From positions 1 to 64,000 of the forward strand of contig JAOSKV010000012.1 in the NCBI GenBank assembly GCA_027493405.1: 64,000 bases of DNA. Reading direction: 5' to 3'. Within the stretch, counting starts at the first letter, position 1. Every line of letters starts with the position of its first letter. This document shows positions 29,624 to 38,257 of this stretch, one piece after another. Under the pieces are notes generated by a model. That model was not told the DNA's origin, searched no databases, and worked only from the letters and a program-made list of their open reading frames with translations. This DNA comes from FEB-22 sp003105195. Its GTDB lineage: Bacteria > Pseudomonadota > Alphaproteobacteria > Rhizobiales > Xanthobacteraceae. Position numbers and translations under genes: made by a program.

Positions 29624-32600
29624 TCAATGGAAATCGCGGCTCTTGAGCAGCGCGGTGTCGCGCGCGAGGTCGGCCGGCATGGCCGGCGCGAACAGGTCTC
29701 CGTCGCGCAGGCGATTGAGCTCGGCGCTGAGATCGACGAACCCTTCCGCCACCACGTGCACCACCAGGCCGGCACGCTGCAGCCGGCCGCGCACCGCGAG
29801 GAAGCGCGACGTCATCACGGTGCGGCGGTTGCGCGCGAACACCTTGGGCCAGACGATGATGTTGGCGATGTCGGTCTCGTCCTCCAACGTCATGAACACG
29901 ACGCCCTTGGAGGTGCCGGGCCGCTGGCGCACCAGCACCAGCCCCGCGACCGTGAGGCGCTGGTCCTGCCGCAGCGCCTCGCCGCGCAGCTCCGCGTTGC
30001 GCAGCACGCCCATCCGCTCGAGCCGCTCGCGGAAGAAGCGCACCGGATGCGCCTTCAGCGACAGCCCGGTCGTGCCGTAGTCCTCCACCACGTGCTCGCA
30101 GAGCGCCATCTCGGGCAGCGCCACGCTCTCCTCGGGATAGAGCTCGTCGCCCGCATGGGGCGCGAGCAGCGGCAGCGGGCTCTCGGGCGCGGTCTCCGTC
30201 TTCCGGCCGCGCGGCGGCTTCGGCGCGATGGTGTCGAGCCGGCGCGCGGCCCAGAGCGCGGCGCGCCGGTCGAGCTCCATCGAGCGGAAGGCGTCGGCGG
30301 CCGCGAGCCGCTCGATCGCGACGCGCGAGACGCCCGCGGTCGCGGCGAGCCGCTCGATGCCGGCATAGCCGTTGCCGCGCCTTGCGATCAGCGTCCGGAT
30401 CTCGTCCTCGTTCAGCCCCTGGACCTGCCGGAAGCCGAGGCGCACCGCGTGGCGCGCGCGGTCCGTGGGCTCCAGCGTGCAGTCCCAGTCGCTGAAATTG
30501 ACGTCCACGGGACGCACCTCGATGCCGTGCGCGCGCGCGTCGCGCACCAGCTGCGCCGGCTGGTAGAAGCCCATCGGCTGGCTGTTGAGGATCGCGGCGC
30601 AGAACACGTCCGGGTAATGGCACTTGATCCAGGCCGAGGCGTAGACGAGCAGGGCGAAGCTCGCCGCGTGGCTCTCCGGGAAGCCGTACTCGCCGAAGCC
30701 CTCGATCTGGCCGAAGCAGCGCTCGGCGAAGGCGCGGTCGTAGCCGCGCCGGGTCATGCCCTTGATGAACTTGTCGCGGAACAGGTGCACGGTGCCGGTA
30801 TGGCGGAAGGTCGCCATGGCGCGGCGCAGCCCGTCCGCCTCGTCGGGCGTGAACTCGGCCGCCGTGATCGCGATCTGCATCGCCTGCTCCTGGAACAGCG
30901 GCACGCCCTTGGTGCGCGCGAGCACCTCTTTCAGCTCGTCGGGGTCGTGCGGCGGGGCGGGGCTCGGATAGATCTCGGGCTCGATCCCGTCGCGCCGGCG
31001 CAGATAGGGATGCACCATGTCGCCCTGGATCGGCCCCGGCCGCACGATCGCGACCTCGATCACGAGGTCGTAGAAATCCCGCGGCTTGAGGCGCGGCAGC
31101 ATCGACATCTGCGCGCGGCTCTCGACCTGGAACACGCCGACCGAGTCGGCGCGCGAGAGCATGTCGTAGACGGCCTTGTCGCCCTGCGGGATGGCGGCGA
31201 GGCGCGGCACGTTCGCGTCCGGATAGTGCAGCCGCAGGAGGTCGAGCCCGCGCCGCAGGCAGCTCAGCATGCCGAGGCCGAGCACGTCGACCTTCATCAG
31301 GCCGATCGTGTCGATGTCGTCCTTGTCCCACTCGATGACGGTGCGCTCCTCCATGGCGGCATTGGCGATCGGCACGGTCTCGTCGAGCCGTCCGCGCGTG
31401 AGCACGAAGCCGCCGACGTGCTGGGAGAGATGGCGCGGGAAGCCGATCAGCTCGTTGGCGAGCGTCACCGCCCGGCGGATCGCGGGATTGTCGGGATCGA
31501 GCCCGGCCTGGCGCACGTGCTCCTCGGGCAGCCCGTCGCCGTAGCCCCAGACCGTCTTGGCGAGCGCCGCGGTCACGTCTTCGGTCAGCCCGAGCGCCTT
31601 GCCGACCTCGCGGATCGCCCGGCGCGAGCGGTAGTGGATCACGGTCGCGCAGATCGCGGCGCGCGCGCGGCCGTAGCGGCGATAGATGTACTGGATCACC
31701 TCCTCGCGCCGCTCGTGCTCGAAATCGACGTCGATGTCCGGCGGCTCGTTGCGCTTCTCCGAGATGAAGCGGGCGAACAGCACCTTGATCTCGCTCGGGT
31801 CGACCTCGGTGATGCCGAGGCAGAAGCAGACCACGCTGTTGGCGGCCGAGCCGCGCCCCTGGCAGAGGATGCCCTCCCTGCGCGCATGGGCGACCACGTC
31901 GTGCACCGTGAGGAAGTAGCGCGCATAATCGAGCTTGGCGATGAGCGCGAGCTCCGCCTCCAGCGTCGCCAGGACCTCCGCCGGGACGCCGTCCGGAAAC
32001 CGCTCTCTCGGATAGCGCGTGCGCGCGCCCGCGCGGGCGAGGTCCGCGAGATGCTGCTGCGCGCTCTTGCCCGGCGGCACCGGCTCGTCCGGATACTCGT
32101 ATCTCAGCTCGTCGAGCGAGAAGCGGCAGGCGAGCGCGATCTCGAGCGTGCGCGCCAGCGCCTCCGGATGCGCCGCGAACAGCCGCGCCATCTCGTCCGC
32201 GGACTTGAGATGGCGCTCCGCGTTCACGGCGAGCCGCAGGCCCGCCTCCGGGACCGTGCAGCCTTCGCGGATGCAGGTGACCACGTCCATCAGCACCCGC
32301 CGCTCGGGCGCGTGGTAATGGACGTCGTTGACCGCGACCATCGGGGCGCGCGTCCGCGCGCCGAGGCGGGCGAGCGCCTTCAGCCGGCGCGGCTCGTCGC
32401 CGCGATGATGATGGCAGCCGGCGAGGAACGTGCGTCTCGGCGCCGCCGCCGCGAGCGCGGCGAGGCGCGCCTCGAACGCCTCGCAGAGCGTCGCGGGCGG
32501 CATCGCGATCAGCATCTGCCCCTCGCTCGCCGCCACGATCTCGTCGAACCCGATGTGGCATTCGCCCTTGGGCGCGCGCCGGTTGCCGGCGGTGAGCAGG

Positions 32601-32887
32601 CGGCAGAGCCGTCCGTAGGCGGCGCGGTCCACCGGATAGGCGAGGGCCTCGAAGCCGTCGGTGGTGACGAGGCGGGTGCCGACCAAGAGCCGGATCCCGC
32701 CGCGCCGCGCCTCCTCGTAGGCGCGCACCACGCCCGCGAGGCTGTTGCGGTCGGCGATGCCGATCGCCGGATGCCCCAGCGCCTGCGCGGTCGCGACCAG
32801 CTCCTTCGGATGCGACGCCCCGCGCAGGAAGGAGAAGTTGGTGGTGACGGCGAGCTCGACGTAGTTGCTTGTGCGGGACATGGCCAT
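29624..32887 (-). CDS. dnaE2: Error-prone DNA polymerase DnaE2
   Basis: A C-family translesion polymerase of about 1087 residues, shorter than replicative DnaE. It has an N-terminal PHP domain (ELAVTTNFSFLRGASHPKEL). The catalytic palm contains PPDIDVDFEHERREEVIQYI, and conserved motifs include FQEQAMQIAITAAEFTPDEA. A C-terminal OB-fold region lies around TLEDETDIANIIVWPKVFAR. It works with ImuA and ImuB in SOS mutagenesis. Three ATGs compete (32902, 32887, 32881). 32887 is taken because GGAG precedes it and because 32902 lies inside a repeat element. It is separated from imuB by 150 bases that hold this repeat. Confidence 0.94.
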   Translation of the reverse strand: MAMSRTSNYVELAVTTNFSFLRGASHPKELVATAQALGHPAIGIADRNSLAGVVRAYEEARRGGIRLLVGTRLVTTDGFEALAYPVDRAAYGRLCRLLTAGNRRAPKGECHIGFDEIVAASEGQMLIAMPPATLCEAFEARLAALAAAAPRRTFLAGCHHHRGDEPRRLKALARLGARTRAPMVAVNDVHYHAPERRVLMDVVTCIREGCTVPEAGLRLAVNAERHLKSADEMARLFAAHPEALARTLEIALACRFSLDELRYEYPDEPVPPGKSAQQHLADLARAGARTRYPRERFPDGVPAEVLATLEAELALIAKLDYARYFLTVHDVVAHARREGILCQGRGSAANSVVCFCLGITEVDPSEIKVLFARFISEKRNEPPDIDVDFEHERREEVIQYIYRRYGRARAAICATVIHYRSRRAIREVGKALGLTEDVTAALAKTVWGYGDGLPEEHVRQAGLDPDNPAIRRAVTLANELIGFPRHLSQHVGGFVLTRGRLDETVPIANAAMEERTVIEWDKDDIDTIGLMKVDVLGLGMLSCLRRGLDLLRLHYPDANVPRLAAIPQGDKAVYDMLSRADSVGVFQVESRAQMSMLPRLKPRDFYDLVIEVAIVRPGPIQGDMVHPYLRRRDGIEPEIYPSPAPPHDPDELKEVLARTKGVPLFQEQAMQIAITAAEFTPDEADGLRRAMATFRHTGTVHLFRDKFIKGMTRRGYDRAFAERCFGQIEGFGEYGFPESHAASFALLVYASAWIKCHYPDVFCAAILNSQPMGFYQPAQLVRDARAHGIEVRPVDVNFSDWDCTLEPTDRARHAVRLGFRQVQGLNEDEIRTLIARRGNGYAGIERLAATAGVSRVAIERLAAADAFRSMELDRRAALWAARRLDTIAPKPPRGRKTETAPESPLPLLAPHAGDELYPEESVALPEMALCEHVVEDYGTTGLSLKAHPVRFFRERLERMGVLRNAELRGEALRQDQRLTVAGLVLVRQRPGTSKGVVFMTLEDETDIANIIVWPKVFARNRRTVMTSRFLAVRGRLQRAGLVVHVVAEGFVDLSAELNRLRDGDLFAPAMPADLARDTALLKSRDFH

Positions 32888-32896
32888 GCTCTCCGC

Positions 32897-33016
32897 CGTC
32901 ATCCCGGCCGAGCGCAGCGAGAGCCGGGACCCATGTCCCCGGTGGTCATTGATGCGGAGAGGTCGGGGTTATGGATCCCGGCTCGCGCGCGCTGCGCGCG
33001 CTTGGCCGGGATGACG
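32897..33016. repeat. Long inverted repeat between imuB and dnaE2
   Basis: Ends CGTCATCCCGGCC and GGCCGGGATGACG are perfect inverted copies bracketing about 120 bases with inner palindromic stretches (GCGCGCGCTGCGCGCGC). This is a well-known type of repeat in Hyphomicrobiales genomes. Worn relatives occur near 28775 and 40380. It lies within the SOS operon and may weaken read-through from imuB to dnaE2. Confidence 0.65.
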
Positions 33017-33037
33017 AAGAGGCCACTCATCCCGCCC

Positions 33038-34582
33038 TCACGCGAACAGCCCGTGCACGAACCAGCGCGGCAGCTCGGTCTCGCGGCCGTAGATGCCTTC
33101 GCGGCAGAGCCAGAAGCGGCGGCCCTGGTCGTCCTCGACCAGGAAGTAGTCGCGCGTCGGCCGATCCTCGCGCCACCACTCGGCGGCGATGCGTTCCGGC
33201 CCCTGCAGCCAGGCGACGCCGTGGCTGAGGCCGCGCCAGCGGAAGCGCCGCGGCAGGCCTTCGGGGATCAGCGCCGTGATCTCGGTCGGCTCGGGCGTGG
33301 CGAGCAGCACCAGGGGCCGCGGCCGCTGGTCGGGCGCGGGCCAGGCCACGGCCTGCGCGGTGGCGCGTGTCGCCGCCTCGGCGCGCTCCGGCACGTGGCT
33401 CGCGCGCGGCGCGAGCCGTTTCACGCTCTGCGCCCCGAGCCGCTGGGTGAGGCGGTCGATCAGCGCGGCGCAGCGCTCCGCGCCGTCCTCCTCCGCGGTC
33501 GCCGCGAGGTCGGTCTGCCGCGCCGTGATCGGCTCGGCGCGCGTGACCGCGAGGCCGAGCGCCTCGAAGCCGAAGCCGGCGTCCACGTCCTCCTCGATGC
33601 GGTCGAGCTTGAGCTCGATCAGCCGCGCCACGTGGTCGACGCTGCGCGTCGGCGTCGTGAGCGGGATCTCGAAGCCCGGCGTCTCGCCGTCCAGGCGATA
33701 GAGCGCGAGCCGCAGCGCGCGCGCGCCGACGCCGTCGCGGGTGAGCGCGTGCACCAGATCCTGCATCAGCCGCTTCGCCACCGCGACGATGCCGGCCTGC
33801 GTCGTCACCGGCTCCATCAGGTAGCGCAGGCTGTGATAGACCGGCGGCGGCACCACCGGCCGCAGCGGCTCGGCGGCGCGGCCGAGCGCCTGGTCGAGGC
33901 GCTTCAGCAGCTCGCGCTCGAAGCGCGCCGCGAACGGCGCGCGCGGCGCGCCCGCGAGCGCGCCGACGCGCTTGAAGCCGAGCCGCCGCAGCATCGCGCG
34001 CGTCTCTCCGGTGAGCCGCAGCGCCTCGATCGGCAGCGGCGCGAGCGCCGCGGACGTCTCCGCCGCGTCGATCCGGCGTCCGGGCGCGAAGCGCGCGAGC
34101 GCCCAGGCCGCGCCCGGGGTCTCGGCGATCGCCAGCTTGGCCGTCAGGCCGAACCCGGCGAGCCGCCCCGCGAGGTCGGCGACGAGGGGGGCCTCGCCGC
34201 CGAACAGGTGCGCCGCGCCCGTGATGTCGAGGAACAGCCCGTCCGCGCCGCTCGCCTCGTCGTAGAGCGCGACCGCCGGCGTGTAGCGCGTCGCCCAGAG
34301 CGCGAGGCGCCGCAGCGCCGCATCGTCCGCGGCGGGCGCGGCGGGCCGCGCCTGGAGCGCCGCCACGCGCGCGCGCGCATCCGCGACGAGGTCGCCGGCG
34401 TTCAGCCCTTCGGCGCGCGCGGCCGGGTTCGCGGCCGCGATGCGCGGCCCGCCCGCCGCCTCGACCGTGAGCACGAACGGGCGTTCAGGATCGACCGGCT
34501 CGCTGGAGGAGCAGCGTGCCTGGGCGGCGAGAAAACGCAGGATCGGCCAGCCCGGCAGCCACACCGAAACGATGCGAGGCAT
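33038..34582 (-). CDS. imuB: ImuB, Y-family polymerase-like adaptor of SOS mutagenesis
   Basis: A 514-residue protein of the DinB/UmuC fold. The N-terminal region MPRIVSVWLPGWPILRFLAA and LYDEASGADGLFLDITGAAH are typical of ImuB. Members lack catalytic acidic residues and act as a hub linking DnaE2 to the beta clamp. RAMLRRLGFKRVGALAGAP is the helix-hairpin-helix part. The C-terminus (FRWRGLSHGVAWLQGPERIA, then TRDYFLVEDDQGRRFWLCRE) is a family hallmark. It overlaps the end of imuA by 98 bases, so the two are translated together from the LexA-controlled promoter upstream of imuA. Confidence 0.92.
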   Translation of the reverse strand: MPRIVSVWLPGWPILRFLAAQARCSSSEPVDPERPFVLTVEAAGGPRIAAANPAARAEGLNAGDLVADARARVAALQARPAAPAADDAALRRLALWATRYTPAVALYDEASGADGLFLDITGAAHLFGGEAPLVADLAGRLAGFGLTAKLAIAETPGAAWALARFAPGRRIDAAETSAALAPLPIEALRLTGETRAMLRRLGFKRVGALAGAPRAPFAARFERELLKRLDQALGRAAEPLRPVVPPPVYHSLRYLMEPVTTQAGIVAVAKRLMQDLVHALTRDGVGARALRLALYRLDGETPGFEIPLTTPTRSVDHVARLIELKLDRIEEDVDAGFGFEALGLAVTRAEPITARQTDLAATAEEDGAERCAALIDRLTQRLGAQSVKRLAPRASHVPERAEAATRATAQAVAWPAPDQRPRPLVLLATPEPTEITALIPEGLPRRFRWRGLSHGVAWLQGPERIAAEWWREDRPTRDYFLVEDDQGRRFWLCREGIYGRETELPRWFVHGLFA

Positions 34583-35267
34583 GATCGTACTCCACTACCC
34601 ACTCACCCACGCGTCCGTTGCGGCATCGCGCGAGCCCCACTTGCCAGCGCCAGCGCGCGATCAATCCGTCGGCGTCGCGCAGCGCCGCGGCCGCGGCCAC
34701 GCGCCAGCGCGTGGCGGCCGCGCTCGCTTCCGCGTCGCCGCGCAGCAGCACCAGCGGCCGGCCGGACTCGCCGGCCGCGAGATGCAGCCGCTGGCTGGCT
34801 TTCAGGTCGAGCCGGCCGATCGCGCCCGCGACCGCCGCGGGGCCGCGCGAGCGCAGCGCCTCCTCGAGCGCCCAGAGCGCCTGGCGTTCGTCATGGGTCT
34901 CGACCAGGATCGTCCGCCCGGGATCGAGTCCGAGCCGGCCGAGCCCGTGCCCGTGGATCCGCCCGCCATGGCTCAGCGCCCGGCGCGAGAGGACGACGAG
35001 TGCCGGACCTTTCGGCGCCGCCCGCGCGAGCAGCGCCATCGCGAAGCCGAGGGCCGCGACGGCATCCGCCGGCGCCGCCGGCACGACCTCGTGCAGCGCC
35101 CCGGCCGAAAGCCCGCCCTGCGGCAGGTAGTCGTCGAGCGCCGCCACGCCGAACCCGAAGGTGGCTTGGGAAAAAGAAGAATTCTCAAGCCGCGGCAAGA
35201 GCTTGCGCAGAGACGCCAGGGCCTCGGCACGGCTTCGGCATGCGGGGCTGGCGGCGGCAGGTTCCAT
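34485..35267 (-). CDS. imuA: ImuA, RecA-like SOS mutagenesis protein
   Basis: A 260-residue RecA/SulA-related protein that starts the imuA-imuB-dnaE2 mutasome operon. The N-terminal region (LASLRKLLPRLEN) is followed by a degenerate RecA core (LPQGGLSAGALHEVVPA, then VVLSRRALSHGGRIHGHGL and ILVETHDERQALWALEEALR). Its ATG at 35267 lies about 30 bases downstream of a promoter whose spacer is filled by a LexA box. Family assignment is secure from order and sequence together. Its exact activity (RecA binding at damaged sites) is known only for relatives. Confidence 0.9.
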   Translation of the reverse strand: MEPAAASPACRSRAEALASLRKLLPRLENSSFSQATFGFGVAALDDYLPQGGLSAGALHEVVPAAPADAVAALGFAMALLARAAPKGPALVVLSRRALSHGGRIHGHGLGRLGLDPGRTILVETHDERQALWALEEALRSRGPAAVAGAIGRLDLKASQRLHLAAGESGRPLVLLRGDAEASAAATRWRVAAAAALRDADGLIARWRWQVGLARCRNGRVGEWVVEYDHASHRFGVAAGLADPAFSRRPGTLLLQRAGRS

Positions 35268-35293
35268 GACGGGGCTCGGTTTGACCGAGAGTC

Positions 35294-35320
35294 AGTATAG
35301 AACAAAACGAGAACAATACA
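35294..35320 (-). promoter_or_regulatory. LexA-controlled promoter of imuA-imuB-dnaE2
   Basis: On the minus strand a -35-like TTGTAT (35315-35320) and a -10 TATACT (35294-35299) are 15 to 16 bases apart. The spacer contains GTTC-TCGTTTT-GTTC at 35300-35314, an exact alphaproteobacterial LexA box (GTTC-N7-GTTC). Bound LexA would block polymerase directly. The imuA start is about 30 bases downstream. Confidence 0.85.
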
Positions 35321-35447
35321 AGCGGGACTCGTTATTCGCGTGCGGGTCGAACCCCGGACCGCACCGACCCTTGGGTCGTCCTCCTTGCGGGGCGGGACAT
35401 TGCCGGCGTTCAACAAAACGCCTATCTTGTCTGACGGAGGCTTTCTC

Positions 35448-35702
35448 ATGAGCGACCCCGGCTCGCGCCAGCTCGCGATCGCGCTTCAGGCGCGCCGCGC
35501 TGGCTTGCTCGGCGGAGAGAAATCCGAGCGCCTCAGCGGCCGCGTGACCCGCGAACTGCTTTCGGCCGCCAAGGCCAAGAGCGGCATCGTCTCGCAGACG
35601 GCGCTCCTCGAATACGCTCTCTCCAAGGTCGCCCTCGAAGACGACTTCGGACCGAAGCTTCTCGCGTTGAAAGGCAGCGTCCCCGACGACGTCGAGCTCT
35701 GA
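35448..35702 (+). CDS. Probable antitoxin paired with a PIN-domain toxin
   Basis: An 84-residue protein, start ATG 35448 chosen for the GGAGG site seven bases before it; the frame is open further upstream but without a ribosome site. The sequence is basic and helical in the first half (LAIALQARRAGLLGGEKSER, then VTRELLSAAKAKSGI) and acidic at the end (VPDDVEL). That is the usual shape of an antitoxin with a DNA-binding N-terminus and a toxin-wrapping tail. Two bases separate it from the PIN gene. I do not recognise a specific antitoxin family, so the call depends on the neighbour. Confidence 0.6.
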   Translation: MSDPGSRQLAIALQARRAGLLGGEKSERLSGRVTRELLSAAKAKSGIVSQTALLEYALSKVALEDDFGPKLLALKGSVPDDVEL

Positions 35703-35704
35703 GC

Positions 35705-36268
35705 ATGAGCTTCGATCTCGACCGCGCGCTGCGCCGGCTCAAGCCCGAAAAGCAAAAGCCGCTCGGACGCCGGCCCGCCGCGCAACTGACCTTCGTCGAC
35801 GACGAGGATCCGGCGGGCGTCCCCATTCTCCTGGACACATGCGTCTATCTGCACGTGCTGCGGGGACGGACTCCGCACGAGGTCGACGGCCTGTTGCGGA
35901 CCCGAACCATCCATCACAGCGCCACCGCGCTCGCCGAGCTCACCCATCGTTTCGGCGCGCGAGTGCCGACCGATGCGCGGGAACGCAGCGCCCGCGCCCG
36001 GCTCGCCCAGGTCATCCGTGCCATTCCTTCGCACCGGATCGTCGTGCCGGCGGTCGCCATTTGGGGCGAGGCCGGCATCATCGCCGGACTTCGTGCGCGC
36101 CTCGGCGGATTCGCGCCCGGGCAGGAGCAGGAGACTTTCAACGATGCTCTCATCCTCCTTCAGGCGAGGGCGATCGGCGCCGCCGTCTTGACCGCGAATA
36201 CGTCCGACTACGACATTCTCCAGCAGCTCGAACCTTCCAGTCGGGTTCTGTTCTACAGGGAAGCATGA
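35705..36268 (+). CDS. PIN-domain ribonuclease toxin (VapC-like)
   Basis: A 187-residue protein with the PIN fold: first acidic residue in PILLDTCVYLHVLRG, second in SATALAELTHRFG, and the third and fourth in QETFNDALILLQARAIGAAV followed by LTANTSDYDIL. PIN toxins are Mg-dependent ribonucleases held in check by the antitoxin encoded just upstream. The first 40 residues are a basic lead not needed for the PIN core. The stop overlaps the next start (ATGA), joining it to a GNAT gene. Cleavage target unknown. Confidence 0.8.
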   Translation: MSFDLDRALRRLKPEKQKPLGRRPAAQLTFVDDEDPAGVPILLDTCVYLHVLRGRTPHEVDGLLRTRTIHHSATALAELTHRFGARVPTDARERSARARLAQVIRAIPSHRIVVPAVAIWGEAGIIAGLRARLGGFAPGQEQETFNDALILLQARAIGAAVLTANTSDYDILQQLEPSSRVLFYREA

Positions 36269-36693
36269 GCCCGTCCTTGCCCCGCGTCCGCTACGCCCGC
36301 GAGTTCTCCCTCGAGGCGGAAGAATTCCGCCGCGTGCTGGTCGACTCCGGTCTCGGCGCGATCCGGCCGGTCGATGATGTGCCGCGGCTGCAGGCGATCC
36401 TCGACAATTCCAACTTCATCGTCACGGCGCGTCTCGACGCGCCCGATCGGCCGCTGGTCGGCGTCGCGCGCGGCATGAGCGACGGCGGCTGGGCCTGCTA
36501 CGTCGCGGATCTCGCGGTCGCGAAGTCGGCGCAGCGGCTCGGCGTCGGCCAGGGGCTCCTGGACGCGGCGCGCCGGCAGCTCGGGGAGGCCGTGAGCCTG
36601 GTCCTGGTCTCGGTGCCGGAGGCGGTCGGCTTCTCCCGGCGCGCCGGCATGACGCCGCTGCCGCATTGCTTCTGGTACCGGCGCCGCCTTTGA
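36265..36693 (+). CDS. GNAT-family N-acetyltransferase
   Basis: A 142-residue GNAT protein. The acetyl-CoA binding motif A is recognisable in CYVADLAVAKSAQRLGVGQG followed by LLDAARRQLG. The C-terminal strand AVGFSRRAGMTPLPHCFWYR is typical of the family. The ATG overlaps the PIN toxin stop, so it is probably part of the same transcript. That is unusual, since the GNAT fold is itself used by some toxins, but the sequence does not resemble TacT-type toxins closely. The substrate cannot be named. Confidence 0.82.
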   Translation: MSPSLPRVRYAREFSLEAEEFRRVLVDSGLGAIRPVDDVPRLQAILDNSNFIVTARLDAPDRPLVGVARGMSDGGWACYVADLAVAKSAQRLGVGQGLLDAARRQLGEAVSLVLVSVPEAVGFSRRAGMTPLPHCFWYRRRL

Positions 36694-36860
36694 CCCGCCG
36701 TCCCGCGTGGCCATTGTGACCCGCTTCACAGTCTTTCGCGCCGCGCGACTGTAGATCATGTCCCACCGCACGCTCTGATGCATCCTCCGTTCGAAGGATG
36801 CCGCAAGGCCCCGGCTGCGGCACAACGCGTCCGTGGTTGGCCAGAACCCGGAGCCGTCAC

Positions 36861-37043
36861 ATGCGCAAGATCCTGTTCACCGCCACCGCGATGCTCGTGG
36901 TCGTGGCCACCACCTGGGGCACCTTCTCGATCCAGCAGGCGCTCGGCGAGCCGACCGCCGCCATGGACATCGCCTCGATCCACCGCACTGCCGAGACCGT
37001 CCTGCTGCCGACCGCGCCGGTCGCCGACTATCACGCGCCCTGA
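36861..37043 (+). CDS. Small secreted protein of unknown function
   Basis: A 60-residue protein beginning MRKILFTATAMLVVVATTWG, a signal peptide or membrane anchor, followed by a short polar part (GEPTAAMDIASIHRTAETV, then LLPTAPVADYHAP). Similar small exported proteins with a conserved alanine/methionine-aspartate stretch are common in rhizobial genomes, and their role is unknown. An in-frame ATG at 36798 would add a non-signal-like lead and is not used. From 37044 to 37323 no further gene is seen. Confidence 0.6.
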   Translation: MRKILFTATAMLVVVATTWGTFSIQQALGEPTAAMDIASIHRTAETVLLPTAPVADYHAP

Positions 37044-37323
37044 CCTCCCGCGTGCCATCGCCGGCGCGGTCGGCCGCTGCCATGGCCATGGTATGGCCCG
37101 GCCGCCGCGCGCGGCCTGTTCCTTCGCACCAGGATCGCGGCGCGTCCGCGGCGCGATCGAGAACGCGGAACGTCGTGCGTCCGCGCGCACATTCCCGGCA
37201 ATCACCGGCATCGGGACGCGCGACACAGCGCAGCGCGCCCGTGCGCGCAGGGAGGGGAAGTCACCACGTGCGAGGCGGGCGCCGAACGCGCCGCCGCCCG
37301 CGCCCGACCTGTGCGGCCCGTGA

Positions 37324-38211
37324 TCAGGCGCGCGCCGGCTGCGCGCGCTCGGTGGTCGCGATCCAGATTCCGGCGAATACCCCGACGAGGCCGACCAGCA
37401 GGTTCGCCGTGATCGGCTCGTCGACCAGCGCCGTGGCGAGCAGGGCGGCCGCGACCGGGTTCACCGTCATGGTGTTGGCGACCCGCGTCGGCGTCGCCCG
37501 CTGCAGCGCCAGCACCCAGAGGATGAAGGCGAGCGCGCCGCCGCCGACGCCGAGATAGATCCCGGCGATCCATTGCGGCGCGCCGAGCCCGGCGAGCGCG
37601 TCGAGACGGCCGCTCACGAGGCCGGCCGCCGCCAGCGCGGCAGCGCCCGCCCCCATGCCGACGGCCAGGAATCCGAGCGCGCTCGATCGCCGGATGAACG
37701 GGCGCGACAGCACATTGTAGAACGACATGCAGAACACCGCGCCCGCCATGATCAATTCGCCGCGCCAGGCGCCGGGCGGCGCCGCCGCGAGGCCGGTGGC
37801 GAGCGCCGTCGCCACCCCCAGGATCGCGAGCGCGACGCCCGCGCTCTTGCGCCAGGTGAGCGCCTCGGCGCCGACGAGCGCGCCCACCAGCATGGTCTGC
37901 AGCGGCAGCGTCGCGAGCGCGAGGCTCGCGCGCGCCGCGGTCGTGTAGCCGACCGCGATATTGTAGAGAATGAAGAACAGCCCGAAGAAGCAGATGCCGA
38001 GCCCCGCGACCGCCGGCCAGTCCCGCGGCGCCGGCCACCGGGCGCGCAGCGCGAGCGCCACCGGCAGCACGCAGAGAATGCCGATCCCCCAGCGCAGGAT
38101 CGCCAGCGTCAGCGCATCCGCGTCGCCGACGAGGTAGCGCGTGACCGCCGCGGCGGTGCCGCCGAGCGCGCTCGAGGCGATTGCGATCAGGACCCCGACC
38201 CGTTCGCTCAT
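37324..38211 (-). CDS. EamA/DMT-superfamily transporter
   Basis: A 295-residue inner-membrane protein with ten predicted helices in two EamA repeats (about 8-135 and 150-285). Recognisable parts are LTLAILRWGIGILCVLPVAL in the first repeat and RATPTRVANTMTVNPVAAAL in the second. Relatives export amino acids, nucleotides or drugs; the substrate is not evident. The start is taken at ATG 38211, where the membrane fold begins (MSERVGVLIAIASSALGG). The frame is open to 38454, but the extra stretch is proline/glycine-rich and unlike the family. Divergent from the AI-2E-type gene. Confidence 0.85.
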   Translation of the reverse strand: MSERVGVLIAIASSALGGTAAAVTRYLVGDADALTLAILRWGIGILCVLPVALALRARWPAPRDWPAVAGLGICFFGLFFILYNIAVGYTTAARASLALATLPLQTMLVGALVGAEALTWRKSAGVALAILGVATALATGLAAAPPGAWRGELIMAGAVFCMSFYNVLSRPFIRRSSALGFLAVGMGAGAAALAAAGLVSGRLDALAGLGAPQWIAGIYLGVGGGALAFILWVLALQRATPTRVANTMTVNPVAAALLATALVDEPITANLLVGLVGVFAGIWIATTERAQPARA

Positions 38212-38257
38212 TCCGTGCCCCCCAGGCTTCGGCCCGTGCCGCAGTCTAGCGTCGCGC

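Noticed and set aside
29627..35269. Plus-strand open frame of nearly 1900 codons opposite dnaE2-imuB-imuA
   Set aside because: Caused by high GC opposite real genes. The minus strand encodes the recognised SOS proteins.
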